Assembly: GCA_015680905.1 (NCBI GenBank)
Contig: CM027383.1
Location: 88,507,001-88,571,000, forward strand
From: Coptis chinensis
Taxonomy: Eukaryota; Streptophyta; Magnoliopsida; Ranunculales; Ranunculaceae
Reading direction: 5' to 3'
Length of the DNA stretch: 64,000 nucleotides
Positions within the stretch are counted from its first letter, which is position 1. Every line of letters begins with the position of its first letter. The translations under genes and the position numbers were made by a program. Below the pieces are notes generated by a model. That model saw only the letters and a list, made by a program, of their open reading frames with translations, did no database searches and was not told the DNA's origin. Shown piece by piece: positions 12,790-24,420 of the stretch.

Positions 12790-13980
12790 TTCAATGGCGC
12801 TTACTGACGTAGAATTTTGCCGGAAAATCGTTTGCTTCCGATGATTCGCCATTTTATTTTATGGCGCTAAGATGTTCAAGAGACATTGAACGGATTGTGG
12901 TACTTTCAATGAGGAGTTCTACCACTATGATTTGGTAGAACATTTTTATAAAAGCGAGAATTGGAAGGGGATAGGATTTTCATAAAGTTAGGAGGAACGC
13001 AGAGAGAAATAACGAGAGGCGGTTGTTAGTTTGACTAGGGGAATTACGCTTTGAAAGCAACCTAGTAGCGATAATTCGGGAACCCCAAGATATCTTGGAG
13101 TTCCCGCTTTGATGAAGGATACGTCGTGGAGGGTGAATACAATCCGACATCCCATTCGTCCGCCCGCACCACCACCGAGAACCAATCAACCTGGTCAGCT
13201 CGGTGGGTTGGTAGGAACGCCCTCGGGAAAGACAAAGTCGATGATATCGACTGCAATGTGCGCGTTCTCGGATTTTGCAAACAAAGAAGTATAATTTCTG
13301 CATCCTTGATTTAATGTTTAATGTGATTCGAGGAGTGGGGAAAAGTTTAAGCGCCTCTTCCGTATTGATCACTAAGATCATGCTCTCCTTTAGAGCTGTC
13401 GTAAGATCTGCTCCTATTAAGATCAAATTGCATTATAATGCAAGTATCTATCTGGATTGCATCCAAGAGACTTGGCGTTATCCGAAGAAAAATGGATGAG
13501 TCGGAGGATGAAAGGGAAGATATGACATGGATGGATGAAGATGCATTAGAGAAGTGTAATTCTAATGTAGAGCGCGTGCAAGTGTTGCAAACTGCCTTGC
13601 GGTCGTTTATGGTATTTGTGGAGATATCCGAAATAGGCGGATAGTAGTTCAAAAGAAGCAAGGGAACCTTCGAGGAGGAGATTTGAAATACTTTCGAAGG
13701 GGTTCTGGGCGATATCTTGTCTAACATGGAGACTATCCACCAAAGCAACAACAAACCCGGTATCACGATCTTTCGATGCTGAGATGGAAGCCCGCTTGTT
13801 CGAATAGAGATGCTACGACGCGATGCCACCCGGAGAGGACTCGGTTCAGCCAAGTCCGGACAGGCATGATGCGTCGTCGCCGAAGACAGATGGTTCAAGC
13901 CATTCTCCATCCCGGAGCCAATCTCCATCTCGGGGTCCATCATCATCACAAAACTAGGTGCTCACCCGGTTGGAGTTAAA
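12790..13980 (+). pseudogene. degraded third-ORF region, copy 1 (env-like position)
   Basis: Plus-strand sense starts with an ATG at 12794 (MALTD) and continues in broken frames. The clearest block is 13438-13644, with an acidic MDESEDEREDMTWMDEDALEK segment shared at 29069-29131 in unit 2. Athila elements often carry an extra ORF after integrase that has been compared with env, and this lies in that place. I see no signal peptide, fusion peptide or membrane helix, so an envelope function is not supported. A 200-codon minus-strand frame (13949-13347) overlaps the block and is treated as a shadow. Confidence 0.4.
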
Positions 13981-14590
13981 TTTGTTATTTCATAATTTCG
14001 TTTTATTAGAAGGATTTTAATTCAGTAGTTAAATTTAAATAGTAATGTGTTTATTTAATGTTGTTTGGATTTTTATTTTATTTTATTTTTATTTTTAATA
14101 TAATGGGTTATTTTCGAGTACTGCATGTTTTATCATTTATCCCACCTTCCCGACTTGGTTGGGGGTGGAAATATTTAGACCGAGCATAAGTCGTTATATG
14201 ATCATATATATGTTACGTTGTCTTGGAGGAAAGGTTGATAATTTGGCCGATATCGGCATATCTATGACTTGTGTGGTGGTAGCATGAAATCTAGGAGAGT
14301 TTAGCAGTTACTATTCTAAATCTAGTATGAAAGATACCAGGATTTTTAGGAAATCATGAAAATGGCTTGTTTCCGTTTTCGGTTTTGGGAATTTTCCTAT
14401 TTCCGGAAATTGCCTTCAAACAAATAGGGAACTTCCCGATTCGTTTTGGAAGCTCATAACCTATTTAAACTCCCTTCTTTCTACACTAACAAACCACAAT
14501 ACATTCCACCATCATCCCGCGACCATCACTCCAAGTTTTACTTTCTTTTCATCTAAACTCCGGTTTTACTACGAAGCGCTGCGCCTAAGC
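13981..14590 (+). other. AT-rich spacer between post-pol ORFs, copy 1
   Basis: No coding sense is visible. The stretch has TTTTATTTTATT runs at about 14060-14100 and is repeated at 29570-30180. It leads into the second GAGCGACC array. Confidence 0.5.
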
Positions 14591-14624
14591 CACCGCCGCT
14601 TTACTTTTTGAAAAATTTTGTCAG

Positions 14625-14765
14625 AGCGACCGCCCTCATACTGAGCGCGACCCGCCCTCAGCTACTGGACCTAGAGCGCGACCCGCCCTCATACCAAGCG
14701 CGACCCGCGCCATAACACTGTAATCGCATTTACACAAGAGCGACCATCGCTTACACGAACAGCGT
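14625..14765 (+). repeat. GAGCG(CG)ACC repeat array before ORF-X, copy 1
   Basis: Four to five imperfect units of about 30 bp contain GAGCGCGACCCGCCCTCA. The array is preceded by TTTTTGAAAAATTT. The same preface plus GAGCGACC units occur in the 5' leader at 5570-5700 and in E0 near 1390-1500. Unit 2 has a more scrambled copy at 30180-30340. Confidence 0.6.
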
Positions 14766-14844
14766 CAGTTTTCAATGAAGCGGAAATTTCCAATTTTCAG
14801 GCGGTCATTCCAGGATTTTTGGAACTGTTTCAAAGAGTTATTGT

Positions 14845-15760
14845 GATGACATCTCTATAGTCATACGAGCGATCTTCGAAGATGTGTTGGGCACGAGACC
14901 TATGGACACCGGTTCCGGCCACGGGGATCTTGCGATTAGGATGGCGCCATCATCGCGGTAAGTGATGACGAGTCATGTTCACCACAACTTCTTGCTTATT
15001 TCTATGACCACGCGTTAAATTCTATTGTGTCGGGATGGAGATCAAGAATTCTGCAATCGTAGTCGATGACCACGACACATGAATTCAATAAAAATTTGGT
15101 CGCCTTAGTTTTAGGAATACCAATACGATCCTGTTCACACATGGGCATATATGACTGATAATGCATATCTTTATGATTATACATATTTCCATGATTATTA
15201 TGGGGGAGGGTATTTCGAAAGTAATGGACCGGGCGATATAGCATTGCCCTTGGTAGCCTTTCCTTAAACGTAGGCACCACCATGTTATTTATCCCGATGA
15301 ATATTTTGGGGAATGGCGGTTCATACGCAAATAGTACTGGCGGTGACATTTTCCTCGCTTTAGGTGGAGGGGCGTCGCCATATGACATTCCCGAGTTTTG
15401 GTCACTAGTCTTAAGAGAGCCCAAACCATGAGGCGTAAGTATCTTCTTATGCCCTGTGTTGGTAAGCCACATCATGCGTAGTTGTTTACCTATTACGTGC
15501 ATAATTCACAGATTGGAAAAGGGTTGAAGTCATGAGACCCACCATAGGGTGGTTCACTCATTCATGCGAATAATGACTTGGCGGGATGGCGGGTGCGGCC
15601 TCATTTTGGTCGCCCGTACATCCCATCGGACATAATAACAACTTAACAGGTTAGCATTAGTAGATGATAAATGGTGGCAAGCTTGGCAAGTTATAATGGA
15701 TGGCGGGGATCTTGAAGGAACCTCATATCTTTAATGAGGAGGAGGATGTTTAAGCGGGAG
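14845..15760 (+). pseudogene. ORF-X, Athila copy 1 (unknown protein)
   Basis: The ATG at 14845 (MTS...) matches the starts of E0 ORF-X at 1246 and unit 2 ORF-X at 30426. Frames are broken, but blocks align with E0: an acidic DDTTHEF-like segment near 15065-15090 and a Glu/Asp-poor tail before a GTAAGT donor-like site at 15766. The product is unknown, with no recognised domain. Finding it in both the full element and the gag-pol-less E0 suggests it matters to the family. A 166-codon minus-strand frame (15502-15002) is an overlapping shadow, because E0 aligns in the opposite sense. Confidence 0.4.
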
Positions 15761-15987
15761 ATAAGGTAAGTTTTTAGTTTTTTAGTGTCTACTTATGTCC
15801 CAAGTAATTTCATTTTTGTTAACCCCATAATGGGTGGAACTCTTATAGAGTTCGCGTTAGTTTATTTCCTATAATAGTATGCGTTTTAACTTTGTTTTGC
15901 GGATGTTCCCGAATTTCACCGCGTTTTAATGGTATTTTTCCTACCCTCTTTTATTTACAATACTTTGAGGAAAAAGCATGATTCTTG

Positions 15988-16000
15988 TTTGGGGGCATAG
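15988..16000 (+). other. internal polypurine-tract-like motif, copy 1
   Basis: TTTGGGGGCATAG follows TTTGAGGA(C)AAAGCATGATT, closely resembling the true tract at 17561-17574 and its GCTTGAGGACAAGCAAAATG preface. It lies 1.57 kb before LTR-B. It may be a second plus-strand primer or the relic of an older element end. Confidence 0.4.
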
Positions 16001-17560
16001 AAACCGCGTGTAATTAAGGCATCTGTTAGGATATAGATATGTATAATATGCATTTGTTTTCTAGTTAAAATTTTTAAAATTCAAAAATATAAATAAATAA
16101 GTTATCTTATACACTTAGGAATATTGGTATTGTTTTCTTTCTCATGCTGCTCTTAACAATCTAGAAGTCTCAATGAAGCTTTTACATCGGAATAATTGTT
16201 AGAAACTTAGGTTAATATGTAGGTAATAATCTTTGCATCTATCTATAAATATATTACATGAGTATCTATGATTGTTAGCGATAAGTTTAAAATCTAGGCT
16301 AGAGTACTTATTCTACAAATCCTGTGAGAATATAGCCTAAAAGCCTTATATGAGCGAAATATTTGAGAAATGACACAAGGGAGAAGTAAAATCCGGATAG
16401 AGATATCACACGTCCACTTGTTTGATCACTATGCCATGTCCTAAGGGAGAATTTAGGCCCTCTTTGGATCGATATAGCCAGAAATTCAAACCTATGAATT
16501 ATTTTCCGCTATTCGCCCCTCTGAGTCTTTCTTTAGCCTTCCATAAACCACAATTCCTTTACCCTGTTACAAAAACAAAATAAATAAATAAATAAATCAA
16601 CCTACCCAATTTAGAATAAGTCTGAGAATAGAATGAGTGAAGAAGAAAGAAGAAGAGAAAACCTGTAAAACAAAAATTAGTTAGTTGCTTGGGAAAAGAA
16701 AAGAAGTTTCCATCCAAGGAAAAGAAAAAATATATAGAAATAAATAAAAACTCCAAAAATAGAATAAAAGGGAGTCAAAAGCCAAAAGAAAAGAAAAAGA
16801 AAAATATGGCTAAGGATGGAAACAAAGTATAAAAAAAAAAAAAATAACAAGGTTTTCTCTAAGTTACATAATATGAAGACTACATTATCTCGGACTTGTC
16901 CTTTTGAATATCCATTTCCTTCCTTCTTAAACCATCTCCTAATCCCCGCACACCTAATAAAGACCTCTAGCTCAATTAGGAATAGGTTAGTGTGCTAGTA
17001 AGTGGCGGATGTGTTTGATCGACTCCGGCTTCCTTGTTGTCATTGAAGATTGTAAGGTAAAGTGTGTGCCCACCGCATTTGGAGTGTGAAAACTTGAGTG
17101 GAAAAATCAGAGTGGTTTTGTCTTGACATTTATGTGAGGACCTACTTAAGGGCCTTATTCCGAAGTTTTCATAAACGACCTGCTAGGCATTTCATAGTAT
17201 TACTCATAGTATATATATTTGTATCATAGATGATTGATTATTATGCATTTATTAGCTTAGGTTTTTTACTTGGTTATTCTTATTCAAGTGCTAGTGAGAT
17301 GTATAGATAGTTGGGACATGAAGGAGGAAACAATAGTTTTATTTCTTAGTCGTTGTAGTATAGTTGAAGTTTGTGAGTACCTTCAACTTTGAAAACTCTC
17401 ACGAGGCTAACTTCGTCATCAACTAGGGAATTCCTAGTGGTTTAAAGGCCTTGTTGCATATGGTGGTCAATGCAATTTTTCAGTAAAGCGAGTAGATAGA
17501 ACTCCATTTTTGGTCACTTATTCTAATTTCTCATCTTTGCTTGAGGACAAGCAAAATGAT
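16001..17560 (+). other. 3' non-coding internal region, copy 1
   Basis: This is AT-rich sequence without recognisable protein sense; a Lys-rich low-complexity stretch lies at 16640-16860. It is repeated at 31571-33130 in unit 2. The last part (17390-17480, with CCTTGTTGCATATGG) also matches H near 37600-37665, so the two Athila families share this 3' end. Confidence 0.55.
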
Positions 17561-17574
17561 GTTTGGGGGTGGTT
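17561..17574 (+). other. polypurine tract, Athila copy 1
   Basis: GTTTGGGGGTGGTT abuts the TGATAAG start of LTR-B. This is the plus-strand primer site expected next to a 3' LTR. Confidence 0.8.
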
Positions 17575-19048
17575 TGATAAGAGCCCAAAAATGTAGTTTT
17601 AACCACTTTAACAGTTATACTTTTGGACCAATTATGTGAGTAATAATTAAGAGTTAACACCGATTCGTGTTTTATGCATTTTCAGGGCTTCAAAGTCCAT
17701 TATAATGCGAGAAATGTGCCACTTTAGTGAGATAAAGGAGAAAAGGTCGGTTTCTAAGGAGTTCCGTGATTAAAGGCCAAGATTCAAGAAGATAAAGCCT
17801 TCCTAAAGCCCGGGTCAAAAGCTGAAAAGTCGACACCGTTTGAAGCTTGATACAAGTCAGTGAGAACTTCCGAAAGCCGTATCTTTGGACTCAGACCTCG
17901 GAATTGGGCCTACCTTATGTCAAAACGACCGGCTCGGAAAGAGCTTTCCAATGGTCTAAGCCTTGACCCAATCCAAGGAGCAGAAGTAGACAAAAAGTCT
18001 GTGGAAGCCAACTGCAGCTGAAGAGGCCTTTTTAGACTGAAAGAATTGGGTTTTGGGCCTGATTCTCTGGCCCAAAACATGGCTCCAAGCCCATGTACGA
18101 TTTTTGGATCTGAAAGTATAAAAACAAAAGTTTAGCTCTTTGTTAATGGTAGCTAGTTAGACCTAAAATATTATAGATAATTCTAGATCTGTTTTCATTA
18201 ATTAAATTAAGCTTTAGTTTCATTTTCAATTCTTGTTTTAGATTAAGTCTTTGAATCATTGTTCTTGATTGATTAGATAAATAAAATAGTTGTTTTCTCA
18301 ATTTCGAATTGTGTTATTTCAATTTATAGATCTGATTTTAATTCTTGTTGATTATCATTCCATAGTTTAAATAGATTGAACCATTGTTAGTTAATTTAGT
18401 TAAGTTAGAATTTTAATATGATGTGTAGTTATAATGAAATGGGAAATGATGGTTTGATGACTTAAGGCTAAAACCTCCATTAGAAGGGTTGATGAAGCCT
18501 TGATGAAAACTTAGTGGTATAGTGTAGAAACATTGTAGAATCTATTCCAATCTAGAAGGTCGTGATTAATATGAGAATGGGTGGACTGACCTCACATGCT
18601 AGTTAATTACTTTTAGAAATGCCATGAACACTAGGGATTAGAACTTCGAATTTCTTCTTAGTAGAACGTAAGAATCGAGATACAAGAATCTATGTTAGGC
18701 TATTAAGTTGGATTCGAGGTGGATTCAATTCCCTCTAATCATTTATCTAGATTCAAAACAATCATATTTCCATAGCATTAGTAGTTTAAAAGTCAAGTAA
18801 TCAAATTCAGTAACTATCGTAGTAATCACCTTAAAAGCTCTCATTGACTTAAGACCGACTAATTAGATTAGAAAACAATCCATGCTAGAGAGCACTAGGA
18901 GTGGAGCGAACTTCTTACTCCACTATATCTCGATAGAATTGAGAGTAGGAAACTTTGATAACATAGCATCAAAAATAGTTTAGTTCACTTTACGTTTTGA
19001 TTTCATCGTTCATTTAAGTAGGTAGACTATCAATTTTATGTTTTATCG
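17575..19048 (+). repeat. LTR-B (1474 bp)
   Basis: It is the 3' LTR of copy 1, homologous to LTR-A throughout, with a TATA box at 18117-18123. The final base reads G (TTTTATCG) where A and C have A. The GATGA duplication follows at 19049-19053. It differs from LTR-A and LTR-C at many small indels, for example near 18568-18625, whereas A and C agree there. Confidence 0.92.
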
Positions 19049-19053
19049 GATGA

Positions 19054-19880
19054 CATCAAGTTCAAAGAAAAGCTTGAATCGCCTATGCTTGATGGACCAC
19101 CTAAAGAGCTTAGAAGGAGCCACCTAAGTTAGAATTGAAGCCTTTACCGCCTACACTCAAGTATGTTTTCTTGGGAGATTTGGGAACCTACCCGGTAGTC
19201 ATTGCATCGATTTGGATTGGACAAGAATCCAGGTTAGTAGCACTTTTAAAGGAACACAAGTCAGCTATAGGTTGGACAATTGATGATATCAAAGGGATCA
19301 GCCCTATGATAGTTCAACATAGGATTCATTTGGAAGAGGATTCCAATCTTCTAAGCAACCCGCAGAGGAGGCTTAATCCGAAGATGAAGGAAATAGTTCG
19401 AGAGGGGGCGTCAAACTCCTTGATGCCGGCATTATCTACCCTATTTCCGATGGTCAATGGGTTAGTCGAGTTCAAGATGTGCCAAAGAAGTCCGAACCAC
19501 AATGATCGAAAGCGAGAACAATGAGTTGATTCGAACCGTGATTCAGACTGGATGGAGAGTTTGCATCCATTCAGAGAAGTTGAATAGGCGTCGAGGAAAG
19601 ATCATTTTCCATTGCCTTTCATCGATCAAATATTTGAAAGATTAGCGGACAAGCTTCCTACGCTTTCTTGATGGTTACTTCGGGGATACTTTCAGATCCA
19701 TATTCACCACGAGGACCAAGAAAGACATTCACATGTCCTTTTCAGGATTATGCGCATCATCTCTCCTTAGTCCTTAAACATTGTTGAGATACCAACTTAG
19801 TTACGAATCGGAAAAGTGTCACTTCATGGTAAAGGAAGGGATCTTCTTTGGAAGAAATTCTAGTAGATCGAGCAAAATGT
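19054..19880 (+). pseudogene. H reverse transcriptase remnant, first copy
   Basis: This is the same protein sense as 34611-35459. An open stretch at 19135-19524 includes GWTIDDIKGISPMIVQHRIHLEEDSN, split here by differences in spacing. The FPLPFIDQIFERL palm block follows at about 19610-19645. The catalytic YxDD region is missing, as in the second copy, so the deletion predates the duplication. Compared with the second copy there are dozens of one-base differences, many at CAG/CTG. Confidence 0.8.
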
Positions 19881-20197
19881 CTACATGAAGTAAGCATGTT
19901 GTCGAAAGATCAGTTTTTGAGATGGAAACCTAAGTATTCCCCACTGTTAGTTTATGGGATTTACTCCTGTTGACATGAAAGGAAGATTATTTCTATGGCT
20001 GGAGGTGTAGGGTTGGGTAAAAGTCCATTTGCACATAAGAGGAGAGTCGTAAGCTAGGTTGTTGTAAATTGCCATTCGAAACTTGTCTGGAGTTCTGACC
20101 GTTAAGAAAATTGTTGGTACAAGGTATACTTTTGTCAATCACATCTTTGAGAGGATCGGAAGAATTCCTGAAGTGGAACCGTGGGTGGGAGTACTAG
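19881..20197 (+). pseudogene. Cys-rich ORF behind RT, first copy (broken)
   Basis: This is homologous to 35460-35777 with the same TAG at its end (20195-20197). Small indels around 19955, 20045 and 20070-20090 break the frame through the Cys cluster. See the intact copy at 35460. Confidence 0.7.
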
Positions 20198-20330
20198 TCT
20201 TGAGGATCGACTATAAAGGACTCAAAAGTCTTGAGGATCTGACTTTAAAAGACTCACATTATGTCTTGAGGATATGACTTTAAAGACTCACACATTCGTC
20301 TTGGGGATCGGCGTAAAAAGACCTAAAAAT
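20198..20330 (+). repeat. minisatellite after Cys-rich ORF, first copy
   Basis: About four units of roughly 33 bp with core TCTTGAGGATCTGAC, starting at the ORF stop. It matches 35778-35911. Confidence 0.8.
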
Positions 20331-21669
20331 TTGTTTCTTGAACTAATTACGATATTAAATATCAATGGTAATATCCTACCTTTTTCTCATCCATTTCATT
20401 TACTTCTTTATACATTGAGGTCAATGCATGCATAAGTAGGGGAGGGTGTACTTGAGAAATGAATTTGAAAATTAGTTTTCAAAACAAAAATATTTTTGTT
20501 TCTATATCGATTAGCATGAGAAAAATGAATTTTAATGATGAGTGCGGGATATATATTCTATACTACTTAGTGTTGAGTTTGATAGATAGTTGATATTATT
20601 GATTTCATTACGAATTAGACTATTTATTATGCTTTCGGGCATAGTTCTTATTGATAGAATTCTTTATCAAGGCATCACAATAATACTTGGTGGAGTTTGT
20701 GTACTTTTACTAGAAGAGATTTAAACCCCTGTAAAACTAGAAGTCGATTTTTTTAGACTTAGCGAGTGAGACTTGAGCTTTATACCCGTTCTTTGGAGAG
20801 TTCTTACGAAAAAATCCGAGTCTTAGTGACTTAACATCTTTCATTCTTTATGTCGTTTGTAATATAGTCTCATTATTAGTTGATTTGGTTAATCCGAAGT
20901 GACATCAACTGGGGAGATAGCCATTAGGTCTTGTAGTCTATTGAAGCAGTATCATCTTACGATAAGTCAAGTAGTAAACCCATTCAGCCTTTATCCCACC
21001 TAGTAGGACCATCATGTTAAACCGCTTTTTTTAGCCTTACAATAAGCCATTTTCTTTCATAAAACCCACCGCTTTACCCAACTCGGACCGCGAATTATAG
21101 CCAAAATCTTTATCAACCATACCCATATGTTTCGAGAATAGAGGGACACAAAGAGGAAGAAATAGCCTGAAAAAGGAAGATTACAAGGAAATACCGGAGG
21201 AGATACAATAAAGACCATCATTACATTTCTAAGTGAAAAGAAGCTAGTGGAAAACAAGCATATCGGTACTAATCAAGGATATACCACAGAGTAAAAAAAA
21301 TAAAAAATAAAAATAGTTGAACGGAATGGATGGAAAAGCTAAGACAAAGGAAGAATTTTCTCTGCAATGTCAAATTTAAAGAAATCTTCCAAAGAAAGAA
21401 GCAAAACCCTTAGTGTTTTTTGAAACAACCTTAGAATCCTTTTTACCTTTTCTTCATAAACCCGATACCCAAACCAAGTTACAACCCATGAATTATCAAC
21501 TACGGTATGGTGCGAAGTCTAGAATAGGTGAGAGGATGCTAAAGTGAAGGACGGACACTTCATATGTGATTGACATTCTTTCCATGAGACTACTTTTATT
21601 GAAGTCTGTTTTCAAGGTAGTATGTGGGATGTTAGTATGTATTATTCTTTTCCCTACATACATGAGGTA
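20331..21669 (+). other. AT-rich 3' region of H, first copy
   Basis: No clear gene is seen. It is homologous to 35912-37254. A purine-rich TAGGGGAGGGTG lies at 20437-20448. An A-rich tract at 21293-21311 matches the poly-A at 36871-36898. Confidence 0.5.
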
Positions 21670-21675
21670 GGTCTG
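21655..21675. other. tandem-duplication junction
   Basis: The left side matches H at 37241-37254 (CATACATGAGGT). The right side matches the Athila leader at 5992-6015 (GCATGAG then AGGTCCGG). The shared CATGAG is the only homology at the join. This is where the first unit ends and the second begins. Confidence 0.8.
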
Positions 21676-21778
21676 GTCGAAGAAAAACACCGAACGAATT
21701 AACCGCCAACAAACAAACATATCGAGTATACCAATCATAACACCTCTAACTACTATTCCACCAACCATACCTGATATA

Positions 21779-23217
21779 ATGGGTGAAGAAAGAGAGACTC
21801 TCTCTCCGACTTCTACAAAGCTTTGAGCGATAGCCCTAAATCTTGCATCGTTCTAGCAGACTCCAGTGGGGATTTTCGAATCCTCAAACATATTTAATTT
21901 GTTACCCGCTTTCCATGGTTTAGGCCATGAAAACCTTACCAACACATGCGCGTAGATTGAACAAGTCCTTACAACATTCCATCATCCTACGACAGCGCAA
22001 AAAACAAATTAAACCGAGGGTATTTCCTTCACCTTAGCCGATAAGGCAAAGATTTTGGTTAACTACTGCGCTTAACTCAGGACTCGTGGGCTAAACTTGT
22101 TCAAATTATTTATGGAACATTTTTACCCACCCCTAAAGACGGATGAAATGCTTTCCAAGATTCATTTCTTCCGGACAAAACCCTCATGAATCATTTTCTC
22201 GAGGCTTGGAATCGCTTTCACCGACCGCTTATAGAGTGTCCACACCATAACCTAGCAAAAGACACGTTAGTTCGCGTATTTTCAAAGGACTTCAACATCA
22301 CCATAAAGAAGTCCTCGACATAATGAATGGGGTAGTTTCCTAAGTAAAGGAGCCTCAGAGGCTTACAAATTTTTAGAAGAACAAACTAAACGCTAATAAC
22401 AATTGGGAGTGATGATATCCCCCGCCTGCTAGTTCTTCTTCAATAGTTAAGGCACTAATGTTTGAGATGAAACCCGATCCCTAACTTAAAAATTTAATCA
22501 ATCTCTAACTAAAAAGGTAGAGGCTATTTCTATTCAACAAAAGCCTATTCCCAGCCATGAATGTCAACTCCAACCCATGTAATTTCTGTTTGAGTCCCCG
22601 AGCACCCCGACTATTGTTGTCCTCTCAGCCATGAACAACAAATAATTAGAGCAAGATAATGTTTGCTCCATTAATAACTATCCTATTCCTAATGCCCCAT
22701 GGAGACAACATCCCAACTTTTAGTTGGCTAAACAATCAACAAGTTACAACTCCAGGTTTAATAACCAAAATGTTAGGCAAACAAACAACTATAATCAAGC
22801 TCCACCTAGGCAAAGATAGGGACAAGGTCAGGGAAATTATAATAATTATAACAACCAAGCTAAACCACGACAAGGTGTAGCACAAGGTCAGAATAATTAT
22901 AATAGTTATAATACCAATAGAGGTATCGCTCCGCTTAACAATAGTAACTATCAAAACCCACCCATAAATAATCAACGGAGATAGTTCCAAATACCACCAC
23001 TGCGGACTACTACACCTACACAACCGACCCAGATCGACGCTTTATATACGTGTTACCCAACAACTTTTCCAATCAATGACTCAATCAAACCAACAGATAT
23101 TACAATCCATAAATCGGGCATACAACAAGCTTAGCCCAAGAGAAATCCCAACCAAAAGGCGGTTTCCGTGACAAGCGATACCAAACCCTAAAACAACAAA
23201 CACAACTTTTGAGGTAA
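21779..23217 (+). pseudogene. Athila copy 2 gag
   Basis: The ATG at 21779 corresponds to 6112. Frame breaks appear within the first 20 codons (a two-base loss in CTCTCTCT). The CCHC knuckle corresponds to 22578-22621 but its second half is scrambled relative to copy 1. The Gln/Asn-rich tail is present at 22640-22980. Confidence 0.75.
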
Positions 23218-23339
23218 ACGGTAATACTAGTAATGGAAACGACAATAGTAGGTGACTAAATGCCATCACCACTCTCCTCGAAGAGTGGTTGATAACAAAG
23301 TAACTATGCCTATAGTTACCCCATCAAGACTTCTACACC

Positions 23340-24420
23340 GGATATCGAACTAGATACCGAAATAGAAACTCAAGAACCTACCACCGTAGAGGTACCCGCT
23401 TAAACCACAACCTAAGAAACGTAAAAGCCAAGGTTACACATCAAGTCGAGCCATACACTAAATATAGAGCTAAAACCACCATTCCTCAAAATTAGCCATG
23501 CTAACCAGGGATACAAACTTTGAGGAGATTAGGAAACGCTTTCAAAAATCTAACGATAAACCTTCCTTTTCTCTCGGCTATTAAAAGCTACCTAATCACG
23601 CTTAAGTTTCTTAAAGAGTTGTGCACTACTACTAGGCGAAGACCAACATACCTAAAGACGCTTTTAACCTGAACAATTCCCAACTTTATCCTAAAAATAA
23701 TGGAATTGTTAAGTACAAGGACCCCCGTCGTCCCCCATCAGAAAATGCACCTTAGGAGATTCCCACACGATGGCCGCTTTATTAGACCTCGGGGCGAAAG
23801 TGTTAACTTACTCCCGTTACTTGTATAAACAAATAGGTCTACATGAAATGCAACCTACAAAAATAACGCTGCAATTAGCGGACAAAAGTCAATTAAGCAT
23901 CCTAAGGGTGTAGTGGAAAACGTAGTTTGTTAAGGTTCAGGATTTCTACTATCCTCCCGATTTTGTTATCCTCGATACGTAAGTCGCTAATGACTCAGAC
24001 CGATCATCTTAGGGTGCCCCTTTTAGCAACCGCCAACGCTTTATTAATTGCCGCTGGATGGTAAGATGTCCTTATCTTTTGGCCATCTCACAAATGAGGT
24101 AAATGTTTTAAAATGATGAAACAATTACCGATTCGCTTTATAGATGGGGAGGTTAGCATGATCGAGCTTAGCTCAAGATTATTTTAACAACACGCTTCCC
24201 GAAAACAATATGTACAAATTCCTTTCTTTTGAAAGTCGATTTTGTAAATGACTCCTACTTAGAGGAAGTCAACACCATCCTTGAGTCCACACCAAGTTGT
24301 AGACCTTCGCGTTGCTCCTTATATATTGAGTATGAAGACTTGCTACCTAAGCAAGTATTCATTATGCAAAATGAGGACCCCGACGAAACATCTATTGATT
24401 TTCCTTCCACCCCGCTTTAA
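23340..24420 (+). pseudogene. Athila copy 2 protease
   Basis: The region matches 7690-8740. The active-site block is at about 23778-23815, but the frame shifts inside it (GGGGCGAAAGTG where copy 1 has GGGGGCGAGTG). A tail frame at 24229-24420 covers the linker to RT. Confidence 0.75.

Larger units (their letters stand above)
19049..21669 (+). mobile_element. H element, right flank, first copy
   Basis: It starts with the second GATGA and continues H coding sense from 3979. It is a noisier version of 34611-37250: the RT remnant, Cys-rich ORF, minisatellite and AT-rich 3' region are all present, but frames are broken by many small changes. It stops at ACATGAGGT (21660-21668), where the sequence jumps into the Athila leader. 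Confidence 0.85.

Noticed and set aside
13347..13949. 200-codon open frame on the minus strand
   Set aside because: It lies over the plus-strand acidic block shared with unit 2. It is Ser/Leu-rich as expected for the complement of an Asp/Glu-rich coding strand, and no domain is recognised. A minus-strand gene is not excluded but has no positive support.
15002..15502. 166-codon minus-strand open frame (and its 30620-31009 counterpart)
   Set aside because: E0 aligns to the opposite (plus) reading at protein level, so this is the shadow of ORF-X.
16816..16998. Lys-rich small ORF in the Athila 3' region (also 32210-32392)
   Set aside because: The A-rich low-complexity sequence is not conserved in frame between the two units.
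21497..21768. 90-codon minus-strand frame across the duplication junction
   Set aside because: It spans the H/Athila join and is not present in either parent sequence; no domain.
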